Positions 1 through 9,528 of a stretch of 64,000 bases of DNA are shown here, in pieces; position 1 is the first letter of the stretch, and each line of letters begins with the position of its first letter. The stretch comes from Sandaracinaceae bacterium (lineage in GTDB: Bacteria; Myxococcota_A; Polyangia; Polyangiales; Houyiibacteriaceae), in NCBI GenBank assembly GCA_020633075.1, contig JACKEI010000006.1, positions 277,589 through 341,588 on the forward strand, in the 5' to 3' direction. The notes beneath the pieces were generated by a model that saw only the letters and a program-made list of their open reading frames with translations, searched no databases and had not been told where the DNA came from. The translations under genes and the position numbers were made by a program.

Positions 1-152
1 TCTACGTTCTCCTCAACCCTGGAGCCAACCATGAATGCCGTAGACGACGCTCGACTAGCCGCTGCCCTGCTCATCTCCCGCTTCCTCGTCCTCCGCGCAT
101 GGCGGTCAGGGCCTGCGCGACGGCGCGCGAGCGTCCGCGAGGAGGAGTGTTC

Positions 153-1061
153 ATGAGCGACCATCTCGCCGCCCCCTACACCTTCGAGTACACCTACCGG
201 CGCTCGATGGGCCCCGTGATTGGGCGCTTCCTGGAAGGGCTGCGCTACGAGATCCTGGAAGGCGTGAAGACCGCCGACGGGCGGGTGCTGTGCCCGCCGC
301 AGGAGTACGACGAGACGGGCGCGCCCACCACGGGTGAGTTCGTGCAGCTGCGCCCGACGGGTGTGCTCAAGTCGTGGACCTGGGTGGCCGAGCCGCGCGA
401 GAACCACCCGCGCAAGACGCCCTTCGCGTTCGCGCTGGTGCAGATCGACGGCACCGACAGCTGCATCACGCACATCTTGGACGCCAAGAGCCCGAAGGAG
501 CTCGAGACGGGCATGCGCGTGCGCGTGCGCTGGGCGAAGGAGAAGCGCGGCACCATCCAGGACATCGAGTGCTTCGAGCCCAGCTCGCCCATCCTCCTCG
601 GCCCCGTGCACCTGGACTTCAGCGTCATGCCGGGCGTGCACCAGACGGCGTACCTGCGCGGCTTCGAGCAGGGCAAGATCCTGGGCGGCAAGTGCAAGGC
701 CACCGGCAAGGTCTACGTGCCGCCGCGCGGCGCGAGCCCGGTGGATGGGCAGCCCATGGACGAGTACGTGGAGGTCGCGGACCGCGGCGTGCTCACGACG
801 TTCACCGTGGTGCGCATCCCCTTCGAGGGGCAGAAGCTGACGCCGCCCTACTGCTTCGGCGCCATCGTGCTGGACGGCTCGGACCTGCCCTTCTACCACC
901 TCATCAGCGGCGTCGCGTACGACGAGATCCGCATGGGCATGCGCGTGAAGGCCAAGTGGAAGCCGCGCGAGGAGTGGGAGACCTCGGTGGAGAACATCCT
1001 CTATTTCGAACCGACCGGTGAGCCCGACGCGCCGTTCGAGAGCTACTCGGAGCACCTCTGA
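153..1061 (+). CDS. Tandem DUF35 (OB-fold) thiolase-partner protein
   Basis: This 302-aa protein contains two copies of the DUF35 unit (rubredoxin-like ribbon followed by an OB fold), roughly residues 25-140 and 165-285. Each copy has a Tyr/Val-rich segment ending in a Pro-Pro pair (RVLCPPQEY, KVYVPPRG) and finishes with a G-M-R-V...W strand. Ordinary DUF35 ribbons carry two Cys pairs; only isolated cysteines remain here, so zinc binding is probably lost. DUF35 proteins are known partners of SCP2-type thiolases and of the steroid retro-aldolase Ltp2, where they bind acyl-CoA. Two thiolase-like genes follow directly, with one-base stop/start overlaps, so a heteromeric acyl-CoA complex is the likely role. 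The start was chosen for a GGAGGAG site 5 nt upstream; an in-frame ATG 54 nt earlier lacks one. Confidence 0.85.
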   Translation: MSDHLAAPYTFEYTYRRSMGPVIGRFLEGLRYEILEGVKTADGRVLCPPQEYDETGAPTTGEFVQLRPTGVLKSWTWVAEPRENHPRKTPFAFALVQIDGTDSCITHILDAKSPKELETGMRVRVRWAKEKRGTIQDIECFEPSSPILLGPVHLDFSVMPGVHQTAYLRGFEQGKILGGKCKATGKVYVPPRGASPVDGQPMDEYVEVADRGVLTTFTVVRIPFEGQKLTPPYCFGAIVLDGSDLPFYHLISGVAYDEIRMGMRVKAKWKPREEWETSVENILYFEPTGEPDAPFESYSEHL

Positions 1062-2119
1062 TGCGTGACATCGCGATCGTTTCCTTTGCTCAGCTGCCCT
1101 CGGAGCGCCGCGCGGATCCGCGCGACGAGGCCGAGATGCTGGAGCCCATCATCAACGAAGCGCTCGGCAAGGTGGGCCTCACGCAAGACGACGTGGGCTT
1201 CACCTGCAGCGGCAGCTCGGACTACCTGATCGGGCGCCCCTTCTCGTTCGTGGCGGCGGTGGACGGGCTCAAGGCGTGGCCGCCCATCCGCGAGTCGCAC
1301 GTGGAGATGGACGGCGCCTTCGCGCTCTACGAGGCGTGGGTGCGGCTGCTGCACGGCGACATCGACGTGGCGCTGGTGATGTCGTTCGGCAAGGGCTCGC
1401 TCGGGTCCATCCCGGACGTGCTCAACCTGCAGAACGACCCGTACTACGTGCAGCCGCTGGGGCTCGACTCGATCAGCTCGGCCGCGCTGCAGGCGCGGGC
1501 GCTGATCGACGCGGGCAAGGCGACGGAGAAGGACTTCGCCGACATCGCGGTGCGCAGCCGGCGCGACGCCATGCAGAACCCCTTCGCGCAGGTGAAGGGC
1601 GAGTTCGACGCGAAGAAGATCCTGAAGGAGGAGCCCTACCTCGCGTCCCCGCTGCGCAAGAGCTTCTGCCCGCCCCTCACGGACGGCGCCGCCTGCGTGG
1701 TGCTGGCCACGGCCGAGAAGGCGCGCGCCATCTGCTCGCGGCCCGCGTTCATCCGCGGCATCGACCACCGCGTGGAGGCCAACTCCCTCGGCCTGCGCGA
1801 CCTGACGGTGAGCACGTCGGCGCGGCTGGCGGGCGAGAGGGCGGGCGTGGGCAAGGCCAAGGTGGACGTGGCCGAGCTGCACGCGCCCTTCGCGCACCAG
1901 GAGATCATCCTGAAGGAGGCGCTCGGGCTGGACAGCAGCGTGCGCATCAACCCCTCGGGAGGCGCGCTCGCCGCGAACTCCATCATGACCGCCGGCCTCA
2001 CCCGCTTCGGCGAGGCCGCGTCTCGCATCATGGACGGCAGCGCCAAGCGCGCCGTGGCGCACTGCACCAGCGGCGCGTGTCTGCAGCAAAACCTCGTGGC
2101 CGTCTTGGAGGCTGAGTAA
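1061..2119 (+). CDS. Thiolase-superfamily protein (SCP2/Ltp-like), first of a pair
   Basis: This 352-aa protein has the thiolase fold of the SCP2/Ltp group. It begins with the usual first strand (RDIAIVSFAQL) and carries a late Gly-rich segment (NPSGGALAANS). The nucleophile loop, normally Gly-Cys-Ala/Ser-Gly, reads HVEMDGAFALYEAW and has no cysteine. The C-terminal G-H-P motif is replaced by A-N-S. The canonical Cys/His chemistry is therefore absent, as in Ltp2-type retro-aldolases or non-catalytic thiolase subunits. Its start overlaps the stop of the DUF35 gene (TGATG) and its stop overlaps the next thiolase (TAATG), which points to translational coupling. The substrate (steroid side chain, branched fatty acyl-CoA or other) cannot be told from sequence. 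Confidence 0.85.
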   Translation: MRDIAIVSFAQLPSERRADPRDEAEMLEPIINEALGKVGLTQDDVGFTCSGSSDYLIGRPFSFVAAVDGLKAWPPIRESHVEMDGAFALYEAWVRLLHGDIDVALVMSFGKGSLGSIPDVLNLQNDPYYVQPLGLDSISSAALQARALIDAGKATEKDFADIAVRSRRDAMQNPFAQVKGEFDAKKILKEEPYLASPLRKSFCPPLTDGAACVVLATAEKARAICSRPAFIRGIDHRVEANSLGLRDLTVSTSARLAGERAGVGKAKVDVAELHAPFAHQEIILKEALGLDSSVRINPSGGALAANSIMTAGLTRFGEAASRIMDGSAKRAVAHCTSGACLQQNLVAVLEAE

Positions 2120-3267
2120 TGTCCGAACGTTGCGCCGTCATCGGCATTGGCCAGACCGAACACCGCGAGAGCCGCAAGGACGTCTCGCTCCCCGGACTCC
2201 TGCGCGAGGCCCTCTTCCGCGCCCTCGAGGACGCGGGCCGCACGCTCGCGGACATGGACGCCATCGTCATCGGCACCGCCCCCGACATGTTCGAGGGCGT
2301 GATGATGCCCGAGCTGTTCATGGCCGACGCGCTCGGCGCGGTGGGCAAGCCCATCTTCCGCGTGCACACCGCCGGCTCGGTCGGCGGCTCCACCGCGGTC
2401 GTGGCCAGCCACCTCATCCAGCACGGCGTGCACGAGCAGGTGCTCACGCTGGCCTTCGAGAAGCAGAGCGAGGCCAACGCCATGTGGGCCCTCTCGCCCG
2501 CCATCCCCTTCCAGCCGCAGCTGGTGGCCGGCGCGGGCGGCTACTTCGCCCCCCTCATCCGCAGCTACATGGCGCGCCACGACGCGCACCCCGACGCCGG
2601 CCCCATGGTGGCCGTCAAGGACCGCGAGCACGGCCTGCTCAACCCCAACGCGCACCTGCACCTCACGCAGACGCTCGACGAGGTCAAGGCCGCGCCCATG
2701 CTGTGGGACCCCATCCGCTACTCCGAGACCTGCCCCTCGTCGGACGGCGCCGTGGCGATGGTCCTCGCGAACGACAAGCACGCCAAGGGCTGCAAGAACC
2801 CCGCGTGGGTGCTCGGCACCAGCGTGCGCACCGAGCGCACCTTCATGGCCGGCCGCGATCAGGTCAACCCCGGCGCCGGCCAGCTCTGCGCCAAGGACGT
2901 CTACGACCAAGCCGGCATCGACCCGCGCAAGGACGTGGACTGCGCCGAGATCTACGTCCCCTTCAGCTGGTTCGAGCCCATGTGGCTCGAGAACCTCGGC
3001 TTCTGTGACCCCGGCGAGGGCTGGAAGTGGAGCATGGAGGGCAAGACCCGCATCGGCGGACAGCTGCCCCTCAACATGAGCGGCGGCGTGCTCTGCACCA
3101 ACCCCATCGGCGCCAGCGGCATGATCCGCTTCGCCGAGGCCGCCCGCCAGGTGCGCGGCACCGCCGCCGCCCACCAAGTGGACGGCGCCAAGATCGCCGT
3201 CGGCCACGCCTACGGCGGCGGCTCGCAGTTCTTCGCCATGTGGGCCGTCGGCAGCAAGCGCCCCTGA
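2119..3267 (+). CDS. Thiolase-superfamily protein (Ltp3/Ltp4-like), second of a pair
   Basis: This 382-aa thiolase-like protein resembles actinobacterial acetyl-CoA acetyltransferase/lipid-transfer proteins, including the terminal HAYGGGSQFFAMW stretch typical of that group. The loop where the nucleophilic Cys should sit reads HTAGSVGGSTAV, without Cys. The C-terminal motif is LCTNPIGASG rather than GHPLGASG, although a cysteine (LCTNP) does lie beside it. It is translationally coupled to the preceding thiolase. The three genes together look like one acyl-CoA thiolase or aldolase complex acting in cytoplasmic lipid or steroid side-chain breakdown; that pathway role is inferred from the DUF35-thiolase pairing. 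Confidence 0.85.
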   Translation: MSERCAVIGIGQTEHRESRKDVSLPGLLREALFRALEDAGRTLADMDAIVIGTAPDMFEGVMMPELFMADALGAVGKPIFRVHTAGSVGGSTAVVASHLIQHGVHEQVLTLAFEKQSEANAMWALSPAIPFQPQLVAGAGGYFAPLIRSYMARHDAHPDAGPMVAVKDREHGLLNPNAHLHLTQTLDEVKAAPMLWDPIRYSETCPSSDGAVAMVLANDKHAKGCKNPAWVLGTSVRTERTFMAGRDQVNPGAGQLCAKDVYDQAGIDPRKDVDCAEIYVPFSWFEPMWLENLGFCDPGEGWKWSMEGKTRIGGQLPLNMSGGVLCTNPIGASGMIRFAEAARQVRGTAAAHQVDGAKIAVGHAYGGGSQFFAMWAVGSKRP

Positions 3268-3287
3268 GCGAACCAAGAGGAGGCAGC

Positions 3288-3404
3288 ATGGAGCACGAAG
3301 ACCCTCGGTCGACGAACCCGCACGAGCCGGACAAGGTGGGGCTGGTCGCGCCCCTCTTGTGGGTGCTACTGGCCGCCCTGCTAGCGATTGTGAGCTACAC
3401 CTGA
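3288..3404 (+). CDS. 38-aa single-pass membrane protein
   Basis: This short reading frame starts 20 nt after the second thiolase and has a clear ribosome site (AGAGGAGG, 5-6 nt before the ATG). The product has a charged, Pro-rich N-terminus of about 18 residues (MEHEDPRSTNPHEPDKVG) and then one hydrophobic helix (LVAPLLWVLLAALLAIVSY) reaching the C-terminus. The layout is that of a small inner-membrane protein with its N-terminus in the cytoplasm. No family is recognised. Its position suggests expression with the thiolase operon, perhaps tethering the complex to the membrane, which is speculation. Confidence 0.6.
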   Translation: MEHEDPRSTNPHEPDKVGLVAPLLWVLLAALLAIVSYT

Positions 3405-3472
3405 GCGACCTCTCGGACCAGTAGGGCGCCACTCCCTGCGAGGAACCACGCCCGCCGCCGCGGTGTCGCGTG

Positions 3473-3507
3473 GGTTCGCGAACCTTGGGCTGACTTTGGT
3501 GGTCAGC
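3473..3507. other. Palindrome and hairpin before the SUKH-like gene
   Basis: A perfect 12-bp palindrome (GGTTCGCGAACC) is followed 4 nt later by a 6-bp stem (GCTGAC/GTCAGC, 7-nt loop). There is no T-run, so this is not a standard terminator. It lies between the small membrane protein and the next promoter-like box and could be an operator or a weak termination structure. Confidence 0.3.
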
Positions 3508-3578
3508 TTCGAGGGACCGAGCCCCGCGCACCGCCTGCTCGCTCGCTGCGCCGTAGTTGATAGACTCGCGGGCACCCC

Positions 3579-4256
3579 ATGACTGCCTACGACGCCATCC
3601 GACGCGCCACCGGTTTCGACGTTCCCCCTCTGTACCGCCGTATGGTGGCCGACGCGGTCACCCGCTACGGCAACAGCCCGAAGGAGTGGAAGCAGACGTG
3701 GAAGCAGCGCGCCCTCGAGCAGCCGCCAGCGCTCATGCTCGCGCTCACGCAGGTGGAGTGGTGGGAGCCCGAGGAGATCGCGAACTTCAGCGCGCCGGAC
3801 TACTGGCGTCGAGACGTGCTCCTGGTGCCCTTTGCCGCCAACGCGGCCGGCGACCTCTGGTGCTGGCATCCGGCGGAGCGCAGCACGGAAGACCCGGAGC
3901 AGTGCGAGATCGTCCTGGTGGCGGACGGCGAGAGCGAGGCCACGGTGTTCGCACCCACGCTCGAGGCGTTTCTGCTGCGCCACCTCATTCAGGCCTTCGC
4001 GGAGATCGTGGAGGACGACGGGACCGACTTCACCCGCGAGCAGCGCGCGCAGGCCGTTCGCGCGAACGTCCAGACCGTCGCGCCGTACCTGTGCGCCGAG
4101 TGGGTGGAGCTGCTGGAAGAGCTCGCCGCCCGGCCACTCGTCGAGAACCCAGAGTGGAATTGCCTTGGCCTGCTGTCGCACGAGGAGGCCGTCGAGCTGG
4201 TGCAGGTGGAGCTCGACTGTCCTCGGCTCGGCGTCGCGTTCGCCCACATGGACTGA
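3579..4256 (+). CDS. SMI1/KNR4 (SUKH)-like protein
   Basis: This 225-aa soluble acidic protein has a pattern reminiscent of the SUKH superfamily: an N-terminal helix ending in VPPLYRRMV, a DLWCWHPAE strand-turn where SUKH proteins have their D-x-x-x-(F/Y) core, then EIVLVADGES and a helical C-terminal half. SUKH proteins often act as immunity proteins against contact-dependent toxins, but many are housekeeping or unknown. No toxin gene is adjacent. A TAGACT box lies 12 nt before the ATG and no Shine-Dalgarno sequence is evident. The family assignment is moderate; the function is open. Confidence 0.6.
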   Translation: MTAYDAIRRATGFDVPPLYRRMVADAVTRYGNSPKEWKQTWKQRALEQPPALMLALTQVEWWEPEEIANFSAPDYWRRDVLLVPFAANAAGDLWCWHPAERSTEDPEQCEIVLVADGESEATVFAPTLEAFLLRHLIQAFAEIVEDDGTDFTREQRAQAVRANVQTVAPYLCAEWVELLEELAARPLVENPEWNCLGLLSHEEAVELVQVELDCPRLGVAFAHMD

Positions 4257-4297
4257 GCGCTCCCCGCTGCGAGCCCCACCGCGCTACGCTCGGGCCC

Positions 4298-4798
4298 ATG
4301 TCCACGCCCAGCGCGACCAGCCACCCCTTGCGCCTCTTGGAGGCCGAGCGTTTCGTGGCCCTGCGCGAGCAGCTGCTCAGCACGCACCCCTACGACTTCC
4401 CTCCGGCGGGGCTGCGCAACCTGGCGCGCAACAGCACGGACTTGTCCCGACTCACGGAAGCCGACGCGCTCTTTCGGGACGCCGAGACGCGCGTACTGGC
4501 GGGTGGGGGCTTCGAGGCCGAGGTGGACCTGTTCTGGAGCGCCAGCATCCTGCGCACCATGTACCTGCGGCAAGAGGACTACCGGCGCGCCCGCGCGGTA
4601 GACGAGACCGCGCTCGACACCCTGACGGACCCGGTGCTGCGCACCGTACAGCGTGTCTCGCTCGCCAACCGCGCGTGTGACGTGGGCGACCTCGAGAGCG
4701 CCGACGCGTGGCTCGCGCCGTGCCCCCGCGAGTCGAACGTGTTGGCCGTGCACACCAGCGCGCGCGCTGCCGCCGCGTTCGCCTTCGTCGCCAGCTAG
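4298..4798 (+). CDS. Short alpha-helical (TPR-like) protein of unknown function
   Basis: The predicted protein (166 aa) is almost wholly helical. It contains pairs of helices with small-residue patterns like TPR units (ADALFRDAETRVLAGG, DYRRARAVDETALD, VGDLESADAWLAPCP) from about residue 45 to 150. There is no signal peptide or membrane segment. A TACGCT box ends 7 nt before the ATG and there is no Shine-Dalgarno site, which fits the short-leader pattern seen elsewhere in the window. It lies 41 nt after the SUKH-like gene and 20 nt before the exonuclease gene. Function is unknown; a protein-binding scaffold is a guess from the repeat-like helices. Confidence 0.6.
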   Translation: MSTPSATSHPLRLLEAERFVALREQLLSTHPYDFPPAGLRNLARNSTDLSRLTEADALFRDAETRVLAGGGFEAEVDLFWSASILRTMYLRQEDYRRARAVDETALDTLTDPVLRTVQRVSLANRACDVGDLESADAWLAPCPRESNVLAVHTSARAAAAFAFVAS

Positions 4799-4818
4799 GC
4801 GCACAGAGGAGGGAGCTC

Positions 4819-5391
4819 ATGTCCAAGACCGAGATCTACATCAGCACCGACGTCGAGGCCGACGGACCCATCCCGGGTCCGCACTCCATGCTCAGCTTCG
4901 GCTCTGCGGCGTACCTCGCCGACAAGACGCTGGTCGCGACCTTCAGCGCGAACCTCGAGACACTGGACGGGGCCACCGGGGACACGAGCACGATGGACTT
5001 CTGGGCCAAGAACCCCGAGGCGTGGGCGGCCTGCCGTAAGGATCCGCGGCCCGCGGCGGTGGTGATGCCGGAGTACGTCGCGTGGCTGGAGGCGCTGCCT
5101 GGGCGGCCGGTGTTCGTGGGCTATCCGGCCGCGTACGACTTCCTGTTCGTCTACTGGTACCTGATGCGCTTCGCCGGGCGCAGCCCCTTCTCGCACTCCG
5201 CGCTCGACATGAAGACCATGGCCATGGTGCTGCTGAAGAAGGGCTACCGCGAGGCCACCAAGCGCAACATGCCCAAGCGCTGGTTCGACCCGCTGCCGCA
5301 CACGCACGTGGCGCTGGACGACGCCATCGAGCAGGGCGCGCTCTTCTGCAACATGCTGGCCGAGGTACGCGGCGACAGCGGGAGGCACTGA
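4819..5391 (+). CDS. DEDDh-type 3'-5' exonuclease-family protein
   Basis: The 190-aa protein shows the DEDDh nuclease signature: D-V-E in the first strand (ISTDVEADG), an Asp in the second motif (GYPAAYDFLFVYWYL), and H-V-A-L-D-D near the C-terminus supplying the catalytic His and last Asp. This is a single-domain enzyme of the length of small RNase T-like or Rv2179c-like exonucleases. It would remove nucleotides from RNA or DNA 3' ends using two metal ions; the substrate is not known. The start was chosen because GAGGAGGGAG sits 5 nt upstream of the ATG. It follows the helical protein by 20 nt and is probably co-transcribed with it. Confidence 0.8.
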   Translation: MSKTEIYISTDVEADGPIPGPHSMLSFGSAAYLADKTLVATFSANLETLDGATGDTSTMDFWAKNPEAWAACRKDPRPAAVVMPEYVAWLEALPGRPVFVGYPAAYDFLFVYWYLMRFAGRSPFSHSALDMKTMAMVLLKKGYREATKRNMPKRWFDPLPHTHVALDDAIEQGALFCNMLAEVRGDSGRH

Positions 5392-5413
5392 GCCTCCGCC
5401 GGGCGCGAGCCAC

Positions 5414-7147
<1,734 letters not shown>

Positions 7148-7150
7148 GGC

Positions 7151-8470
7151 TCAGCGGTGTCGGCCGCCCATGCGGGAGTGACCGGGACCGTGTGCGCGGA
7201 CCTTGCGGTGCTTGCCGTGGCCGCGATGGCGGCCGTTGTCCGTGTGGATGTGGACGTCCGCGCGAGGCGCCGGGTGACCCACGCGGATGTCGATGTGCGG
7301 CGGCGGGGGTGCGTTGACCTCCACCGTCACGTGCGGGCTAGGCCGGTCCACGACGACGACAGCGCTGCCGCCCGCGCGACGCGGACCACCCCGCATGTAA
7401 ACGGTGCCACGGTGCCGACGACCGCCGGCGCGCACCTCCACCCGCAGAGACGACGCGTGCACGTCCACGCCCGCCGGAACAGGCGCGACGTAGACCCGCC
7501 GAGGGGCGTCCCAGCGCATGACCACGGGCGCCGGACGACCCGTCACGTACACGTCGATCTGTGGCGGTGGGGCGCTCACGTAGGCGCCGGAGCTGTCTGC
7601 GATGGTGGCCTGGAGCTCGCCGTCCACGTTCGCCACCTCGAGCCCGTAGTCTCCCGCGACGACCACCGAACCGCCAAGGCGCGTAGGTGGCGCCAGCGTG
7701 ACTTGCCGCACGCGACCGCGGTGAACCTGCCCGTCGACCTCTAGGTCGAGGGAGAGGTCTCCGCCCACGGGGCGCACACCGGAGCCGAGCTGCGCCACGT
7801 AGTGACCCTCCTCCGGAACGTACTCGAGCTCGACACGCCGAGGCTCGGGCTGACCAACGTTGACCACGGCGTACAGCGTCCCGGGCGGCGGCTGCGACGG
7901 CGCGGACGGAAGGTAGGCGTGCACTTCGCCGTTGGTGTCTACGCGCACCTCGGGAGCCAGTGGGCCGACGACGATCACCTGTCCGCCGTGCGAGGGCACG
8001 GCCGCGACAGGCACGCCCAGCATCGTCGCGGTGGTGGGTGCTTCGCCCTCCGCGCGCACCGTGACCTGCACCGGGGCGGGCACCGGCGCGAGGGCGACGT
8101 CGGCGCTGCCTTCGAACACGCGCAAGTCGGTGTCGTAGCGCAGCTCGACCGGGTGGCGGCGCCCATCGATGCCCGAGACGTCGACCAAGACGCGACCGCT
8201 GTCCATCGGCGTGCCCCCCGCGTCGCGCACCTCCGCCAGCACCAAGCCGTCGGCGCGCGGCAAGACCTCGACGACCCGCCTGCCGGCGATCGTCACCTGT
8301 CCCCCGAATTGGGGTGCCATGACGCTCGCGCCGATGCCGACGCTGGCCGCCTGCGCGAGCAAGGCCATGGGGGAATGAGCCGGCGTCGGAGGTGGGGCGT
8401 CCGGCGAACAGAAGCGCGTGAGCGCAGCGGGAACGGTCAGCGCAAAGACGAGCGTGGGAGAGAGCTGCAT
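7151..8470 (-). CDS. Secreted triple-repeat protein with His-rich tail
   Basis: This 439-aa protein begins with a signal-like segment (MQLSPTLVFALTVPAALTRF) and a low-complexity stretch. It then carries three related units of about 80 residues, each opening with G-G-(Q/S)-V-x-(I/V)-x-G (near residues 56, 142 and 227) and closing with a P-V-(E/V)-(L/M)-R-Y/W-D type strand (HPVELRYD, RRVELEYV, PVVMRWD). A fourth, shorter Gly/Val unit leads to a C-terminal tail dense in His and Arg (HIHTDNGRHRGHGKHRK), which could bind metal or nucleic acid. It is probably a periplasmic or surface beta-rich protein. The family is not recognised. It is followed within 3 nt by the large membrane protein gene, so the two are likely co-expressed. 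Confidence 0.7.
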   Translation of the reverse strand: MQLSPTLVFALTVPAALTRFCSPDAPPPTPAHSPMALLAQAASVGIGASVMAPQFGGQVTIAGRRVVEVLPRADGLVLAEVRDAGGTPMDSGRVLVDVSGIDGRRHPVELRYDTDLRVFEGSADVALAPVPAPVQVTVRAEGEAPTTATMLGVPVAAVPSHGGQVIVVGPLAPEVRVDTNGEVHAYLPSAPSQPPPGTLYAVVNVGQPEPRRVELEYVPEEGHYVAQLGSGVRPVGGDLSLDLEVDGQVHRGRVRQVTLAPPTRLGGSVVVAGDYGLEVANVDGELQATIADSSGAYVSAPPPQIDVYVTGRPAPVVMRWDAPRRVYVAPVPAGVDVHASSLRVEVRAGGRRHRGTVYMRGGPRRAGGSAVVVVDRPSPHVTVEVNAPPPPHIDIRVGHPAPRADVHIHTDNGRHRGHGKHRKVRAHGPGHSRMGGRHR

Positions 8471-8599
8471 GGGTTCATGGTGGCGCGGCAGGCCGCGCGA
8501 CGGGAAGGGGAAAGCGTGCCGGTGGCCCTAGAATTCAAGACTTTCGAACATGCGCGGCGCAATCGTCGGGTCACGACGGAATGGCGCCTGTGTACGCGC

Positions 8600-8620
8600 G
8601 CGTGCGACTTGGTCGCACGC
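8600..8620. promoter_or_regulatory. Perfect 9-bp inverted repeat
   Basis: GCGTGCGAC and GTCGCACGC are separated by TTG. The repeat is compact and has no T-run on either side, so it reads better as a protein-binding dyad than as a terminator. It lies 130 bp upstream of the repeat-protein gene on the minus strand. Confidence 0.4.
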
Positions 8621-8720
8621 CGAAGAAGGGCGCACACGCACACCTACCTGAACGTTCACGAGCCCCGACGGTCGCCATGGAGCTCGACAACGCCGTGGCC
8701 GAGCGGGCCGTCGGGGCGTG

Positions 8721-8746
8721 GAGTGTGTGTCCGCTGACACACACTC
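8721..8746. promoter_or_regulatory. Perfect 11-bp inverted repeat, GTGTC-N4-GACAC core
   Basis: GAGTGTGTGTC and GACACACACTC are exact reverse complements around a CGCT spacer. Flanking GGGGC and GCCCC can extend the pairing with a bulge. The GTGTC-N4-GACAC core is the same as in the dyad upstream of the ferredoxin reductase gene (starting at 23831). It lies about 100 bp before the DUF2914 lipoprotein gene and is most likely an operator. Confidence 0.5.
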
Positions 8747-8845
8747 TGCCCCACCCGCAGCCGCGGTGTCCGGCGCATGCTCGCGCGAAGCGCCGCGATT
8801 GCAGCACCTTTCGACATGGCACGGCTCCTGCGTTGGGGAGAGGAC

Positions 8846-9505
8846 ATGACCAAGAGAAAGACCCCCTCCCTTCAGCTTGCCCTCCTCCTCGCCCTCGGCG
8901 GCGTGCTGACCCTCGCCGTGCCTTCGCTCCTCGCGTGCGAGAGCAGCCGCGCGGCCGCATCCGCGCCGACGCCACGCTCCGAGCAGACCGCGCCGGGTGA
9001 CACCGCTGGCCCAACCGCGCTCCCGGACCACTCGGCCGCCGCCGCTCGCGCGAGCCACGAGGGCGCCACCGCCGTCGGACACGCTGGGGCAGCGCGCGTC
9101 CCGGTGGGCGTCGCCCCGCCCGCCGCGGCCACCTACAGCGCAGGCGCGAGCACACGCACACAAGCGCTCGCGTCCCGCCTGTCCGTGCGGCGCTTCGTCG
9201 TCGCGCACGAGATCGCCGACCGCGAGCCTGTCGTGCGCGAGGACGCCTTTGTGGCGGGACAGGACCGGGTGTTCGCCTTCGTCGAGGCGCGCAACGTGGA
9301 CGCCGAGGCCGTGGGCATTCGCATCTACTTCGATGGACCTTCCGGTCAACGCGTCGGGGACATTGGCCTCGAGGTACCGGGCGGGCAGCGCCGATGGCGC
9401 ACCTGGGGCTTCAGCCGCAACGTGACGACGCCAGGCACCTGGCACGCGGTGGTCGTGGACGAGGTCGGCACCGAGCTCGCGCGCGAGGCCTTCGAGGTGC
9501 GCTGA
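8846..9505 (+). CDS. DUF2914 lipoprotein
   Basis: The 219-aa product starts with KRK and a hydrophobic stretch ending in LLAC, a lipobox, so it should be a lipoprotein. An Ala/Thr/Ser-rich linker of about 95 residues precedes a C-terminal DUF2914 domain, about residues 115-219. Within it, VAHEIADREPVV, FAFVEARN, IRIYFDG and the closing TPGTWHAVVVDE...L form the usual beta-sandwich strands. DUF2914 domains are typical of Myxococcota and gammaproteobacterial envelope proteins; no biochemical role is established. The start was chosen for the GGAGAGG site just upstream; in-frame ATGs further 5' would break the signal sequence. Confidence 0.8.
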   Translation: MTKRKTPSLQLALLLALGGVLTLAVPSLLACESSRAAASAPTPRSEQTAPGDTAGPTALPDHSAAAARASHEGATAVGHAGAARVPVGVAPPAAATYSAGASTRTQALASRLSVRRFVVAHEIADREPVVREDAFVAGQDRVFAFVEARNVDAEAVGIRIYFDGPSGQRVGDIGLEVPGGQRRWRTWGFSRNVTTPGTWHAVVVDEVGTELAREAFEVR

Positions 9506-9528
9506 CGCGGCTACCAGCCGCAGGCTAG

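Larger units (their letters stand above)
8471..8845. other. 375-bp divergent intergenic region with two perfect dyads
   Basis: This gap separates the minus-strand repeat protein from the plus-strand DUF2914 lipoprotein. No convincing gene is seen. It holds two perfect inverted repeats, described separately, and a GGAGAGG ribosome site near its right end. Such a spacing between divergent genes would hold both promoters and regulator sites. Confidence 0.6.

Noticed and set aside
31..156. A 41-codon frame that overlaps the DUF35 start by ATGA, with GGAG 6 nt before its ATG
   Set aside because: The product is short and Arg-rich at the end with no recognisable helix or motif. The ribosome site is only 4 bases, and the DUF35 gene has its own better site. 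It may be a leader peptide but cannot be supported.
3489..3507. Hairpin GCTGAC/GTCAGC as a terminator for the thiolase operon
   Set aside because: The stem is only 6 bp and no T-run follows, so it was not called a terminator.
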